64,000 nucleotides of DNA, from the NCBI GenBank assembly GCA_024742695.1, contig JANSXY010000001.1, forward strand, positions 267,200-331,199. The letters are read 5' to 3'. The position numbers and the translations under genes are program-made. The notes under the pieces were generated by a model. The model saw only the letters and a list, made by a program, of their open reading frames with translations. It was not told the DNA's origin and made no database searches. Positions 20,033 through 29,321 of this stretch are shown piece by piece; position 1 is the stretch's first letter, and each line of letters begins with the position of its first letter. This DNA comes from Paracoccaceae bacterium. GTDB lineage: Bacteria; Pseudomonadota; Alphaproteobacteria; Rhodobacterales; Rhodobacteraceae.

Positions 20033-21163
20033 ATGTCGACCGCCGCAATCATCACAGCCGCCGGGCGCGGCACCCGCGCCGGCGGTGACCTGCCGAAGCA
20101 GTGGCGCCTGCTGGGCGGGCGCAGCGTGCTGGCGCGCGCGGTGGCGGCCTTCGATTTCTGCGACCGGATCGTGGTGGTCCTGCATCCCGACGACATGGGC
20201 CGCGGCTTGCAGGAGTTCGGCGGCCGCGTCACCCTCGTCGCCGGCGGGGACAGCCGCGCGGAAAGCGTGAGGAACGCGCTGGAAAGCCTTGATGGCGCAG
20301 GCATCTCGCATGTGCTGATTCATGACGGCGCGCGCCCCCTGGTGGACCGGGCGCTGATCGACCGGGTGCTGGCGGCGCTGCATGCCGGGGCCCCGGCCGC
20401 CGCCCCGGCCCTGCCGGTGACGGATGCGCTGTGGCGCGGCGCCGACGGCCTTGTGGCCGGCACCGCCGACCGGACCGGGCTGTGGCGCGCGCAGACGCCG
20501 CAGGGCTTCGCCCATGACGCGATTCTCGCCGCGCACCGTGACCATCCGGGCGGCGCCGCCGACGACGTCGAGGTGGCCCGCGCCGCCGGCCTGCCGGTGA
20601 CCATCGTGGCCGGTTCCGAAACCAATCTGAAGATCACCTGGGCCGAGGATTTTTCCCGCGCCACGAAGCTGTTGGGGGATGCAATGGATGTTCGCTGCGG
20701 GAACGGGTTCGACGTTCACGCCTTCTGCGCGGGCGATCACGTCACCCTGTGTGGCGTGCGGGTGCCGCATGACCGGGGACTCCTGGGCCATTCCGACGCC
20801 GATGTCGGCATGCATGCGCTGACCGATGCGATCTACGGCGCGCTGGCCGAGGGCGACATCGGCCGGCACTTCCCGCCCTCCGATCCGCAGTGGAAGGGCG
20901 CGGCGAGCGAGATCTTCCTCGACCATGCCGTGAAACTCGCCGCCGAACGCGGCTACCGGGTGACGGCGGCGGATGTCACGCTGATCTGCGAACGCCCGAA
21001 GATCGGCCCGCATGCCGTTGCGATGCAAGCCGAACTTTCGCGGATCATGGGGCTTGAGGCGGGCCGCGTCAGCGTCAAGGCGACGACGTCGGAGCAGTTG
21101 GGCTTCACCGGCCGGGGCGAGGGAATCGCGGCGCTGGCGACCGTCACGCTGGTGGCGCCGTGA
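20033..21163 (+). CDS. ispDF: Bifunctional IspD/IspF enzyme of the MEP isoprenoid pathway
   Basis: A 376-residue fusion. Residues 1-225 are 2-C-methyl-D-erythritol 4-phosphate cytidylyltransferase, with [21 protein letters not shown] (CTP-binding G loop) and HDGARPLVD. Residues 226-376 are 2-C-methyl-D-erythritol 2,4-cyclodiphosphate synthase, with GNGFDVHAF and [17 protein letters not shown] supplying the metal ligands. The two halves catalyse non-consecutive steps (IspE lies between them), and the fusion is common in alphaproteobacteria. The start is the ATG at 20033 behind AAGGAGG. It overlaps pgpA by GTGA. Confidence 0.97.
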   Translation: MSTAAIITAAGRGTRAGGDLPKQWRLLGGRSVLARAVAAFDFCDRIVVVLHPDDMGRGLQEFGGRVTLVAGGDSRAESVRNALESLDGAGISHVLIHDGARPLVDRALIDRVLAALHAGAPAAAPALPVTDALWRGADGLVAGTADRTGLWRAQTPQGFAHDAILAAHRDHPGGAADDVEVARAAGLPVTIVAGSETNLKITWAEDFSRATKLLGDAMDVRCGNGFDVHAFCAGDHVTLCGVRVPHDRGLLGHSDADVGMHALTDAIYGALAEGDIGRHFPPSDPQWKGAASEIFLDHAVKLAAERGYRVTAADVTLICERPKIGPHAVAMQAELSRIMGLEAGRVSVKATTSEQLGFTGRGEGIAALATVTLVAP

Positions 21164-21657
21164 TCCGGGCGATCACCACGGTCTTCTATGTCGGGCTGTT
21201 GCGCCCCGCGCCGGGCACCTGGGGTTCGCTCGCCGCGCTTGGCGCAGGGCTGGCGATCGATCGCTGGCTGGGTTTTCCGGCGCTGGCGGCGGCCACCCTT
21301 GCGGTGACGCTGCTGGGCTACTGGGCCGTGGCGCGCGACCTGCCGCACTGGCAACAGGAGGATCCCTCGGCGATCGTCATCGACGAGGTGGCCGGGCAAT
21401 GGCTGGCGCTGCTGTTTCCCGCCGCCGCTTTCTGGTGGCGCGGTGTCGCGGACTGGGCGGTGGTGGCCTATCCCGGCTGGATCGCGGCCTTCGTGTTCTT
21501 CCGGCTGTTCGACATCTGGAAGCCCTGGCTTGTCGGCCGGGCCGACCGCAGGGGCGGCGCGCGCGGCGTGATGGAAGACGATCTGTGGGCCGGGCTGTTC
21601 GCCGGGCTGGCGGTGCTGGCATCGGCGGCGCTGGCCCATGGCGTTCTGATGCGGTGA
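21160..21657 (+). CDS. pgpA: Phosphatidylglycerophosphatase A
   Basis: A 165-residue membrane enzyme that dephosphorylates phosphatidylglycerophosphate to phosphatidylglycerol. Family signatures are [16 protein letters not shown] at the N-terminus, [14 protein letters not shown] (acidic active-site segment) and [18 protein letters not shown]. Three to four hydrophobic helices are present. The start is a GTG whose last two bases belong to the ispDF stop, and the stop overlaps the start of the next gene in the same way. The trio is therefore translationally coupled. Confidence 0.95.
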   Translation: MIRAITTVFYVGLLRPAPGTWGSLAALGAGLAIDRWLGFPALAAATLAVTLLGYWAVARDLPHWQQEDPSAIVIDEVAGQWLALLFPAAAFWWRGVADWAVVAYPGWIAAFVFFRLFDIWKPWLVGRADRRGGARGVMEDDLWAGLFAGLAVLASAALAHGVLMR

Positions 21658-22154
21658 GCGCGATGGCAAGCCTGGCCGAAACCCTGCTGCATCGCGCCCG
21701 CGCCGCCGGCGCCGTCATCGCCACCGCCGAAAGCTGCACCGGCGGGATGGTGGCCGCCGCGATCACCGATGTCGCCGGATCCTCGACGGTGTTCGACCGC
21801 GGCTTGGTGACCTATTCGAACGCCGCGAAGATCGCGCTGCTGGGCGTGCGGCCGGAAACGCTGGCGGCGCATGGCGCGGTGTCGGAACCCGTCGCGCGGG
21901 AAATGGCCGAAGGCGCGCTGGCGCGCTCGGAGGCGTCGCTGGCGGTGGCGGTGACCGGCATCGCCGGGCCCGGCGGATCGGAGCACAAGCCAGAGGGCCG
22001 CGTCTGTTTCGCGCTGGCCCGGCGCGGCAAGGCGACCGGATGCGAAACGGTGGAGTTCGGCGCGCGCGGCCGCGACGCGGTGCGGGCAGCGGCGCGGGAC
22101 CATGCGCTTAACATGCTGGTCGCGGCGCTCGGCCCCGATCAGGCGGGGCCGTGA
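21654..22154 (+). CDS. CinA C-terminal domain protein (PncC-like nicotinamide nucleotide amidase)
   Basis: A 166-residue stand-alone CinA C-terminal domain. [21 protein letters not shown] holds the conserved Ser/Cys region, [14 protein letters not shown] follows, and [19 protein letters not shown] is the nucleotide-amidase signature. Family members deamidate nicotinamide mononucleotide for NAD recycling. The GTG at 21654 overlaps the pgpA stop (GTGA); an ATG at 21663 is an alternative. Its last 16 bases overlap the end of the convergent Coq10-like gene. Confidence 0.92.
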   Translation: MSAMASLAETLLHRARAAGAVIATAESCTGGMVAAAITDVAGSSTVFDRGLVTYSNAAKIALLGVRPETLAAHGAVSEPVAREMAEGALARSEASLAVAVTGIAGPGGSEHKPEGRVCFALARRGKATGCETVEFGARGRDAVRAAARDHALNMLVAALGPDQAGP

Positions 22155-22594
22155 AGCGCCTTCGCGCGCTCCTCGAAGGCGCGGACGACGCGGCGCATCG
22201 CCTCGTCGAACACCACGCCGATCACCCGCTGCAGGATCGCGTTGCGGAATTCGAAATCGACGAAGAACTCCACCTCGCAGCCGCCCTCGGGCAGGTCGCG
22301 GAACCGCCAGTCGGATTTCATGTAGCGGAACGGGCCATCCAGGTACTCGGTATCGATCCGCATCCGTTCGGGCCAGAGCGTCACCCGGCTGCCGAAGCGT
22401 TCGCGGAACACCTTGAACGAGATCACCAGATCGGCCTCCATCACCTCCGACCCGTCCGGTCGCGGCGTGCGCGACCGGATCCGCGCCGCCGCCGTCCACG
22501 GCAGGAACTCGGGATAGCGGGCGACATCGGCCACCAGGTCGTACATCTGCTGCGCGGTGTAGGGCAGCGGCCGGGTTTCCGAATGTGTTGGCAT
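22139..22594 (-). CDS. Coq10/RatA-type START-domain protein
   Basis: A 151-residue START-fold protein beginning [20 protein letters not shown], followed by [16 protein letters not shown] and [19 protein letters not shown], the pattern of the Coq10/RatA family. Eukaryotic Coq10 binds coenzyme Q and supports respiration. E. coli RatA was described as a ribosome-association toxin, but in alphaproteobacteria a quinone role is more likely. No antitoxin partner (RatB/YfjF) lies beside it. It is convergent with, and overlaps, the CinA-like gene and is divergent from hpt. Confidence 0.88.
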   Translation of the reverse strand: MPTHSETRPLPYTAQQMYDLVADVARYPEFLPWTAAARIRSRTPRPDGSEVMEADLVISFKVFRERFGSRVTLWPERMRIDTEYLDGPFRYMKSDWRFRDLPEGGCEVEFFVDFEFRNAILQRVIGVVFDEAMRRVVRAFEERAKALHGPA

Positions 22595-22664
22595 CTCGCC
22601 CCAGATCGCAGGTGACAGCGTCGAGGGGTTTCGTAAAATCGGGCCTCGAATTCAAGGGGTGGGC

Positions 22665-23207
22665 ATGCGCGAACCGGATTACGTTGTGGACGAGATGATC
22701 TCGGCCAAGGCCATCGCGGCGCGGGTCGAGGCGCTGGCGAAGGAGATCGAGGCCGCCTTCGCGGGCACCGAAAAGCTTGTCGTCGTCGGGCTGTTGCGCG
22801 GCTCGTTCGTGTTCATCGCCGACCTGGTGCGGGAAATCGACCTGCCGGTGGAGGTCGATTTCCTCGAGGCCTCGTCCTACGGCGATTCGATGGAAAGCTC
22901 GCGCGAAGTGCGAATCCTCAAGGATCTGCGCGGCGAGATCGCCGGGCGCGACGTTCTGGTGGTCGAGGATATCGTCGACACCGGCTTCACGCTCAGCCAC
23001 GTGATCCACCTGCTGCGCGCCCGGGAACCCCGGCGGCTGGAAACCATCGCGCTGCTCGACAAACCGTCGCGGCGCGAGGTCGAGGTGCGGGCCAGCTGGA
23101 CCGGATTCGAGATTCCCGATGAATTCGTCGTGGGTTACGGGATCGACTTCGCGCAGCGCAATCGCAACCTGCCGTTCATTGGCAAGGTGCGTTTTCCGCG
23201 CGGCTGA
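22665..23207 (+). CDS. hpt: Hypoxanthine phosphoribosyltransferase
   Basis: A 180-residue type I phosphoribosyltransferase that salvages hypoxanthine (and guanine) to nucleotides using PRPP. Motifs are [17 protein letters not shown] (loop I), [13 protein letters not shown] (flexible loop), [15 protein letters not shown] (PRPP-binding motif) and [20 protein letters not shown]. The ATG at 22665 has AAGGGG upstream at good spacing; a GTG at 22659 is less likely. It is convergent with the LysR gene with only 8 bp between stops. Confidence 0.95.
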   Translation: MREPDYVVDEMISAKAIAARVEALAKEIEAAFAGTEKLVVVGLLRGSFVFIADLVREIDLPVEVDFLEASSYGDSMESSREVRILKDLRGEIAGRDVLVVEDIVDTGFTLSHVIHLLRAREPRRLETIALLDKPSRREVEVRASWTGFEIPDEFVVGYGIDFAQRNRNLPFIGKVRFPRG

Positions 23208-23215
23208 GCACCCGC

Positions 23216-24109
23216 TCAGCCCGGCCCGGCGGCATCGCGCCCCGAAAGCCGGTGCCGGATCCGCCCGAGCCCCTCGACAAGCGCGCGATGCACGGCGCGG
23301 ATCCGCGGCACCGTTTCCATGTCGGCATGGCAGGCCACCCACAGGTCGACCGAAAGCATCGGCATCAGCGCGTTGGCGCGCCTCAGGCGCGGGTCGGCAT
23401 CGCCGACGATGCAGGGCAAGGGGGTCACCCCCATGCCCGCCGCCGCCAGGTCGCCGGCGACCAGAAAGCTGTCGGCCCGCGCCGCGATTCGTTCGCGCGG
23501 CACGTGCTCGGCCACCCAGGCTCCGGGCAGCGAGCGTGCCGAGGTGCCGCCAAGCGCGATCCAGCCCGCGCTGGCCAGATCGGGCAGCGGCATTCCGGCG
23601 GCGGCATAGGCGGCGAACCCCAGCTTCGCGGGCGAGGTTCCGCTCAGCCCGTCGGGCAGCTTGGTCGATGGCCGCACGGTGACCTCGGCATCAAGCCGCG
23701 CCAGATCGAGATGGGCGTTGGTCGAGACGAGATCGATGAAGACATGCGGCTCGCGCGCCCGGAACGCCGCGAGGATACCGGGCAGAACGTGCTGGCAAAG
23801 CGAATCGGTCGATGTCACCCGCACGTCGCCGTGCAGTTCGGCCCCGCCCCCGGACAGCACGCGATGAACGCCGAACACCGCGTTCTCCACCTCTCGGGTC
23901 GCGTCCAGCAGCGGCCGCGCGCCGGGCGCGACGCGGTAGCCCTGCGGCGAGCGTTCGAACAGCGTCACGCCGTTGCGGGCCTCGAAGGCCGCGATCCGGC
24001 GCAGCACGGTCGCGTGGTTCACCCCCAGACGGCGCGCGGCGGCGTTGACCGAGCCGGACTCGGCAACGGCGAGGATGAAGCGCAGGTCGTCCCAACTGAG
24101 GTTGTGCAT
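23216..24109 (-). CDS. LysR-family transcriptional regulator
   Basis: A 297-residue regulator. The winged helix-turn-helix (residues 1-65: LSWDDLRFILAVAESGSVNA, then AARRLGVNHATVLRRIAAFE) is followed by an effector-binding domain of the GcvA/DgdR-like type. It is divergent from a cytochrome c'/di-haem cytochrome c pair, which is the likely target. The start codon lies inside an inverted repeat TTGTGCA-N4-TGCACAA, a good autoregulatory site. The effector is unknown; NO or another stress related to cytochrome c' is only a guess. Confidence 0.9.
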   Translation of the reverse strand: MHNLSWDDLRFILAVAESGSVNAAARRLGVNHATVLRRIAAFEARNGVTLFERSPQGYRVAPGARPLLDATREVENAVFGVHRVLSGGGAELHGDVRVTSTDSLCQHVLPGILAAFRAREPHVFIDLVSTNAHLDLARLDAEVTVRPSTKLPDGLSGTSPAKLGFAAYAAAGMPLPDLASAGWIALGGTSARSLPGAWVAEHVPRERIAARADSFLVAGDLAAAGMGVTPLPCIVGDADPRLRRANALMPMLSVDLWVACHADMETVPRIRAVHRALVEGLGRIRHRLSGRDAAGPG

Positions 24110-24149
24110 CGTTGCACAAGCATACGTGAAATTCTCGGTCTGTGCATCG
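24102..24149. promoter_or_regulatory. Candidate LysR operator in divergent intergenic region
   Basis: A perfect 7-bp inverted repeat TTGTGCA-TCGT-TGCACAA spans 24102-24119 and covers the LysR start codon. The left half-site with its flank, TGTGCATCG (24104-24112), recurs at 24141-24149, 37 bp away and in front of the cytochrome c' gene. Spaced half-sites with one palindrome match the recognition plus activation site layout of LysR regulators. Confidence 0.55.
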
Positions 24150-24201
24150 CAAGGATCACAGCTACACTCAAACCCGCGCAAACCCTTGTTCAGGAGTTCC
24201 C

Positions 24202-24669
24202 ATGATGAAGACGTCCCGCATTCTCGCCGCCACCGCCGCCGCCGTTCTGGCAGCCACGCCGCTTCTCGCCCAGCAGGGGCCCGAGGCGCAGGCGATGAAG
24301 GCCCGGCAAGGGATGATGCAGTTCTACGCGATGAACCTTGGCGTTCTGGGCGCGATGGCGAAGGGCGAACGCGATTACGACGCGGCCGCGGCCAGCGCCG
24401 CCGCCGGCAACATCGCCGGCGTTGCGCAGCTGAACATGTCGATGCTCTGGCCCCAGGGTTCCGACGACATGAGCCTGGACGGCTCCCGCGCCCTGCCGGC
24501 GATCTGGGAGAACATGGCCGATGTCGGCGCGAAATCCGCCGCGATGCGCGAGGCCGCGCTGGCCATGCAGGCCGCGGCGGGCACCGACCTGGCCTCGCTT
24601 CAGGCCGCGATGGGCGCGCTCGGCGGCGCCTGCGGCGACTGCCACAAGGCCTATCGCACGCCGCAGTAA
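24202..24669 (+). CDS. Cytochrome c' (class II cytochrome c), periplasmic
   Basis: A 155-residue protein with a Sec signal peptide (ILAATAAAVLAATPLLAQ, cleavage after about residue 24). The mature part is an all-helical bundle, and the single haem motif CGDCHKAYR (Cys144, Cys147, His148) sits at the very C-terminus, diagnostic of class II cytochromes. Such proteins bind NO and can protect against nitrosative stress. The ATG at 24202 has CAGGAG upstream. It is followed after 21 bp by a di-haem cytochrome c, probably in one transcript. Confidence 0.92.
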   Translation: MMKTSRILAATAAAVLAATPLLAQQGPEAQAMKARQGMMQFYAMNLGVLGAMAKGERDYDAAAASAAAGNIAGVAQLNMSMLWPQGSDDMSLDGSRALPAIWENMADVGAKSAAMREAALAMQAAAGTDLASLQAAMGALGGACGDCHKAYRTPQ

Positions 24670-24690
24670 GGCCGGGCGGGGAAATCAACG

Positions 24691-25584
24691 ATGCGCCGGC
24701 TGATCGGTGGCGTTGCCGTCCTCGCCGCCGCCGGGGCCGCGGTGTTCTGGGTGATCACCGCGCCCCGGCCCCTGCCAGCCGATGCGCTGGCGGGGCTGGC
24801 GGGCGATGCGGCGCGCGGCGAAAGCGTGTTCTGGGCCGCGGGCTGCGCCTCTTGCCACGCCGCGCCGGGCGCTAAGGGCGACGCGATGCTGGTGCTGGCC
24901 GGGGGGCGGGAATTCCCCTCGCCCTTCGGAACCTTCGTGGCGCCCAATATCTCGCAACATCCAGACCGTGGCATCGGCGGCTGGACAGCGGATCAGGTCG
25001 CGAACGCCGTGATGCGCGGCGTGTCGCCCGACGGGCGGCACTACTACCCGGCCTTTCCCTACACCGCCTATGGCAAGATGACGCCGCAGGACGCGGTGGA
25101 CCTCTCCGCCTATCTCGAAACCCTCCCCGAATCGGAGGCCGAGAACCGGCCGCACGGGCTGGGCTTTCCGTTCACCATCCGTCGTGGGCTTGGCCTGTGG
25201 AAGATGCTTTTCGTCAGCGATGACTGGGTCTTGGCCGATGTCGCTGATGAAAAGGCCGAACGTGGCCGCTACCTGTCCGAGGCCTTGGCGCATTGCGGCG
25301 AATGCCACACGCCGCGCGGACCTCTGGGCGGGCTGGACCGTGGCCGCTGGATGGCCGGCGCGCCGATCCCCGGCGAGGAGCGCGGCAGCTATCCCAACAT
25401 CACCCCCGCCGCGCTGGACTGGTCGGAGGGCGACATCGCGGAATACCTGACCTCGGGCTTCACGCCGGAGTATGACACGGTGGGCGGCCACATGGTCGAG
25501 GTGGTCGAGAACATGGCCCGCCTGCCGCGCGCGGATCGCGAGGCGGTGGCCGCCTATCTCAAGGCCCTGCCGCCGGTCGAGTGA
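24691..25584 (+). CDS. Membrane-anchored di-haem cytochrome c
   Basis: A 297-residue protein with an N-terminal membrane anchor or signal (LIGGVAVLAAAGAAVFWVIT) and two c-type domains. Haem motifs are CASCH (52-56) and CGECH (202-206). It resembles the cytochrome subunits of membrane alcohol/aldehyde dehydrogenases, for example RGGWTAD-like and SPDGRHYYPAFPYTAYGKMT segments. No dehydrogenase gene is adjacent. Here it follows cytochrome c', an arrangement seen in other proteobacteria, where the di-haem partner may exchange electrons with cytochrome c'. Confidence 0.9.
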   Translation: MRRLIGGVAVLAAAGAAVFWVITAPRPLPADALAGLAGDAARGESVFWAAGCASCHAAPGAKGDAMLVLAGGREFPSPFGTFVAPNISQHPDRGIGGWTADQVANAVMRGVSPDGRHYYPAFPYTAYGKMTPQDAVDLSAYLETLPESEAENRPHGLGFPFTIRRGLGLWKMLFVSDDWVLADVADEKAERGRYLSEALAHCGECHTPRGPLGGLDRGRWMAGAPIPGEERGSYPNITPAALDWSEGDIAEYLTSGFTPEYDTVGGHMVEVVENMARLPRADREAVAAYLKALPPVE

Positions 25585-25646
25585 CCGGCGGGTGGAACGG
25601 GCAGGTTCGCCCCGCAACGCCCCGATTTTTCAACGGAAACCGCGCC

Positions 25647-26597
25647 TCAGCCCCGGCCCAGCCGGGCCAGCCGCGCCGCGCGCAGCCGCTCGAAATCCTC
25701 GCCGGCGTGGTAGGAGGATCTGGTCAGCGGCGTGGCCGAGACCATCAGGAACCCCTTGCCATAGGCCGCCGCCTCGTAGGCCTTGAACTCCTCGGGGGTC
25801 ACGAACCGGTCGACCCGGTGATGCTTCGGCGTCGGTTGCAGGTATTGCCCGATCGTCAGGAAATCGACATCGGCGAAGCGCATGTCGTCCATCACCTGCA
25901 GAACCTGGCCGCGATCCTCGCCGAGGCCCACCATGATGCCGGACTTGGTGAACATCGCCGGGTCGATCTCCTTCACGCGCTGCAAAAGCCTCAGCGAGTG
26001 GAAATAGCGCGCGCCGGGGCGCACGCCGGGATAAAGGCCCGGCACGGTTTCGAGGTTGTGGTTGAACACATCGGGTTTCGCCGCGACCACGGTTTCCAGC
26101 GCGCTGGCCGGGCATTTCAGGAAATCCGGCACCAGCACCTCGATCGTCGTCTCGGGGCTGCGGTGGCGCACGGCGCGGATCGTCTGGGCGAAATGCTCGG
26201 CCCCGCCATCGTCGAGGTCGTCGCGGTCGACCGAGGTGATGACCACGTGATTCAGCCCCAGCGTTTCCACCGCATGGGCCACGCGCCCCGGTTCGAAGGC
26301 ATCGAGCGTCTGCGGCTTGCCGGTGGCGACGTTGCAGAAGGTGCAGCCACGGGTGCAGATCTCGCCCATGATCATCATGGTGGCGTGGCCGTGGCTCCAG
26401 CATTCGCCGACGTTGGGGCAGCCGGCCTCTTCGCAGACGGTGACCAGCTTGTTCGATTTCAGGATCTCGCGCGTGGCCTTGTAGCCCGCCGAGGTCGGCG
26501 CCTTGACGCGGATCCAGGCGGGTTTCTTCGGCTGCGCCTGATCGGGGCGGTGGGCCTTTTCCGGGTGGCGGTCGGCGGGCAGTTTCAGGTCACGCAT
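25647..26597 (-). CDS. lipA: Lipoyl synthase
   Basis: A 316-residue radical-SAM enzyme inserting two sulphurs into octanoyl-protein. The auxiliary cluster ligands are Cys55, Cys60 and Cys66 ([12 protein letters not shown]), and the radical-SAM cluster is CTRGCTFC (81-88). The conserved C-terminal serine motif [10 protein letters not shown] is present. The ATG at 26597 gives the usual N-terminus [14 protein letters not shown]. It overlaps by 8 bp the 3' end of an upstream Hint-domain gene on the same strand, an unusual partner for lipA. Confidence 0.97.
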   Translation of the reverse strand: MRDLKLPADRHPEKAHRPDQAQPKKPAWIRVKAPTSAGYKATREILKSNKLVTVCEEAGCPNVGECWSHGHATMMIMGEICTRGCTFCNVATGKPQTLDAFEPGRVAHAVETLGLNHVVITSVDRDDLDDGGAEHFAQTIRAVRHRSPETTIEVLVPDFLKCPASALETVVAAKPDVFNHNLETVPGLYPGVRPGARYFHSLRLLQRVKEIDPAMFTKSGIMVGLGEDRGQVLQVMDDMRFADVDFLTIGQYLQPTPKHHRVDRFVTPEEFKAYEAAAYGKGFLMVSATPLTRSSYHAGEDFERLRAARLARLGRG

Positions 26598-27819
26598 CTG
26601 GGGCTCCGGCGCAGGCGGCGGCTTCCTCCGACATAGGCGCAATCGGCACGAAGGGCAACGCGGCCAAGGCCGGGCCGGGTTGCGCGCCACGCAAGGCGGC
26701 CACCAGCGCCCGCGCCTCGCGCCCGTTCAGGAACCGCCGCGCCGGTGCGGCATGCGCCGGCGCGCCGGGGCTGGCGAGCCGCGGGAACAGCGTGAAGATC
26801 TCGGCGCGCTGCGCGGCGGGCATCATCGTCATCGCCATCGGCCCGGTGAACAGGCTTTCGGACCAGGCGCCTTCAGCCAACACCACCTCGTGCGCGTCGA
26901 ACAGCAGGTGATGGTAGGTCACGCCGCGTTCGGGCGGCGCGGGCGCGATCCCGGGCAGGCTGACCAGGTGCTTCGCGGCGGCCAGCACCTCGGGCGCGCC
27001 GAACCGCGCGGCGATCTCAGGGCCGGCCAGCAGCATCCGGTGCTGGGGCGACACGGAAAGCACGCGCGCCGGCATCCCCGGACCCAGCGCGCCCGGGGCA
27101 AGGGTGACGGGCCGCAGCCGTTCTGCCGCCGCCAGCCGGGCGGGCGAAATGTGCCGCGTCCCGGCCCAGCGGACCGGGCGATAGCCCCGGTCGCGGGTCA
27201 GCACCAGGTCGCCCGGGCGCAGCGCCTCGACCGGCACGGGGCCGTGCAGCGCGGCGATCATCGTGCCGGCGGCGAAGCAGACCGGGCCGCCATCCAGCGG
27301 CGTGGGCGCCGCGTAGACCACGCTGTCGGGGCTGTTGGAGGGCCACTGCAAGCTGGCCTGACCGGAGATCGGCACATTGGAGCTGACGGCCCCCGCAGCG
27401 GGGCCGTCGGACGCCAGCAGCGGTGTGGTCTTGCGCGGATCGGATACATCCCCGAAGTCGAGAAACCGAACCACCTGGCCCTGCGCGGTATCGACAAGGG
27501 CAACGCCCTCGTACTGACCGGTCGGCCCGATCGTGTCGTAGGCCCCGATCAGCACATCGGGAAAGACATCCTGCGAAATCAGAAGAACGTATTCCCCGGC
27601 CTCGGCATCGTAGACATGGCTGACGCCGGGATCGTCCAGCGTGACGACCCTGCCCACCGTGGCCGCAGGATCGCCGGTGGCGACGACGTCATAGAATGCG
27701 ACGGCGAAGTCGCCCCGTGCCGCGAATTCCGCCGGCGTCAGGGCGATCTCGACGAACTCGGCGATCCCCGTATCCGAGGCCAGCACGTTGGCGAAGTGGA
27801 TTTCGCTGATCCGCGCCAA
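26590..27819 (-). CDS. Hint-domain (Hedgehog/intein-like) protein
   Basis: A 409-residue protein. Residues 1-175 are an acidic, beta-rich domain ([20 protein letters not shown]) resembling lamin-tail-like or adhesin-type N-terminal modules of rhodobacterial Hint proteins. The Hint domain begins at Cys181 ([20 protein letters not shown], then [18 protein letters not shown]) and includes VSPQHRMLL, with the conserved histidine, and [15 protein letters not shown]. These proteins are often secreted by type I systems, but no RTX repeats or exporter are visible here. Whether it self-cleaves is unknown. Its stop overlaps the lipA start region by 8 bp. Confidence 0.85.
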   Translation of the reverse strand: MARISEIHFANVLASDTGIAEFVEIALTPAEFAARGDFAVAFYDVVATGDPAATVGRVVTLDDPGVSHVYDAEAGEYVLLISQDVFPDVLIGAYDTIGPTGQYEGVALVDTAQGQVVRFLDFGDVSDPRKTTPLLASDGPAAGAVSSNVPISGQASLQWPSNSPDSVVYAAPTPLDGGPVCFAAGTMIAALHGPVPVEALRPGDLVLTRDRGYRPVRWAGTRHISPARLAAAERLRPVTLAPGALGPGMPARVLSVSPQHRMLLAGPEIAARFGAPEVLAAAKHLVSLPGIAPAPPERGVTYHHLLFDAHEVVLAEGAWSESLFTGPMAMTMMPAAQRAEIFTLFPRLASPGAPAHAAPARRFLNGREARALVAALRGAQPGPALAALPFVPIAPMSEEAAACAGAPDA

Positions 27820-27862
27820 GGTTGTGGCCGATCAGCTTTCGCGGGGCGCGGCCCCGCGGCGT

Positions 27863-27900
27863 GACCCGTGCCCCGGAGGAAAACGCGCAGGGCACGGGTC
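27863..27900. other. Perfect 11-bp inverted repeat upstream of the Hint gene
   Basis: GACCCGTGCCC (27863-27873) and GGGCACGGGTC (27890-27900) are perfect complements separated by 16 bases. A second GC-rich palindrome (CGCGGGGC/GCCCCGCG) lies just to its left at about 27840-27858. There is no T-run, so neither is a standard terminator. They could end the leftward DUF6456 transcript or be a binding site for Hint gene control. Confidence 0.5.
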
Positions 27901-28015
27901 AATGCGTCGCGCAAACATGGATACCCTCACACTCGGTACTCAACACATCGGGAACATCCCGACGCGACCGGGATAGCCGAACGGGGTTAACGCGCGGTTG
28001 CCGGGGCCGAAAGTG

Positions 28016-29122
28016 TCATCCGATCAGCGGCTTGCCCGGCCCGTAGGTCTCGTCATAGTGCCGCCTGAGGCGGATCAGCGCGATCCGAAGCACGATCTTG
28101 CCCGACCGCGCCGACCAGCCCAGCCGCTTTTCCGCGCTTTCCAGCCCTTCGAGGAAACAGCAGACCCGCAGCGCCATGTCGCCCAGTCCGGGGCCGAGAT
28201 CGGCCAGCGCGGCGGCCACCCGGTCGCGCGCCGCGCCGGCGCGGTCTGACCGGTCGGGCGGGTCGCCCCGCCCCGGCGCCTGCGCCCCGGCGGTGAGGAA
28301 CCTGTCCCAGTTCTGCGCCACCCGCGGGCCAAGCTGGGCGATCTCGAAATCCTCGCGCAGCCGTTCGGCGGCATCCACGAGATCGCGGGCGAGGAACGGC
28401 CGCCCGTCGCGGTCGCTGCGCCGCGCCAGCACCTGTACCGGGCTTTCGCCGAGGTTCACGCGCGCCCGGCGCGGCGCCTCGCCCGGCCCGGCGTCGAAAT
28501 CCCGTTCGCTCATCTCCCGGTGCTGGGCGGCGAACCCCGTCGCCGCCTCCGACAGGCCGACGCCGGCGGCGGGCCCGAGCATCCGCCGCAGCGCCGACCG
28601 CCCGGCGGCGGTCAGACGGTATGTCGTGACGCGGCCGGTGCGGTTGGCGGTGATCCAGTCCTTCAGGGCGAAGGCCTGTGCAACGGCGCGATCGACCGTG
28701 GCGATGCGGCGCTCGTCGCGCAGTACCGCCGCCTTGTCGAGATCGGCGGCCACGGCCAGAACCGTGTCGGGTTCGGCCAACCGGCGCAGGATGCGCCGGG
28801 CCTCGCGGTCCAGCGTGGCGGCATCGGGAAGCGGTTTACGCGTTACGGAACAGTCGGGCATTGGGCTGTGATCCTCCTCGTGGCGATCGACGTTCTGGAC
28901 GGAAAGCTCTGCGGCCAGCACGGCCAGCGCCTCGTCGACGAGGGGATCGTCCCGCCGCGCCTCGGTCCGGCGGACCTGTCGCAGCACGGTCGAGGGATGC
29001 CGGCCGATCCGCCGGGCCAGCGCGCGCAGCGCCGTGCCGCCCTCGACATGGTCAAGGTACAGGCCATGCGCCCGAGGCAGCCAGTCGGGCAAAAGGCCCC
29101 TGGCATCGGAATGGAACGTCAT
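28016..29122 (-). CDS. DUF6456-domain helix-turn-helix protein
   Basis: A 368-residue protein from the ATG at 29122. The N-terminal third has a helix-turn-helix-like segment (TALRALARRIGRHPSTVLRQ, then VRRTEAR). The middle contains a winged-helix-like region (WITANRTGRVTTYRLTAAGR). The C-terminal part matches DUF6456 (FLARDLVDAAERLREDFEIA and CCFLEGLESAEKRLGWSARS). The family is confined largely to Rhodobacterales and relatives and is presumed to bind DNA. It is divergent from the DUF6477 gene. Confidence 0.8.
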   Translation of the reverse strand: MTFHSDARGLLPDWLPRAHGLYLDHVEGGTALRALARRIGRHPSTVLRQVRRTEARRDDPLVDEALAVLAAELSVQNVDRHEEDHSPMPDCSVTRKPLPDAATLDREARRILRRLAEPDTVLAVAADLDKAAVLRDERRIATVDRAVAQAFALKDWITANRTGRVTTYRLTAAGRSALRRMLGPAAGVGLSEAATGFAAQHREMSERDFDAGPGEAPRRARVNLGESPVQVLARRSDRDGRPFLARDLVDAAERLREDFEIAQLGPRVAQNWDRFLTAGAQAPGRGDPPDRSDRAGAARDRVAAALADLGPGLGDMALRVCCFLEGLESAEKRLGWSARSGKIVLRIALIRLRRHYDETYGPGKPLIG

Positions 29123-29321
29123 GATTTCCCCCACGAAATCCGCTGACCGCCGGAACCTGCCCGCAGCAACGGAAACAACCGTGGGTTGCAAGTCTTACCC
29201 GTTCGTTAACGCCGGGAACGCTCGCTCGCGCCCGGCGAACGCCAGCGAACACCGCGGCGCAACACCCCGGCCAGAGGCGTCAGCCTGCATTCGAACGACC
29301 CGAACCGACCGGAGTACCGAC

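Noticed and set aside
22139..22594. RatA toxin of a toxin-antitoxin pair
   Set aside because: No partner antitoxin gene is adjacent, and the Coq10-type quinone-binding role is more probable in alphaproteobacteria.
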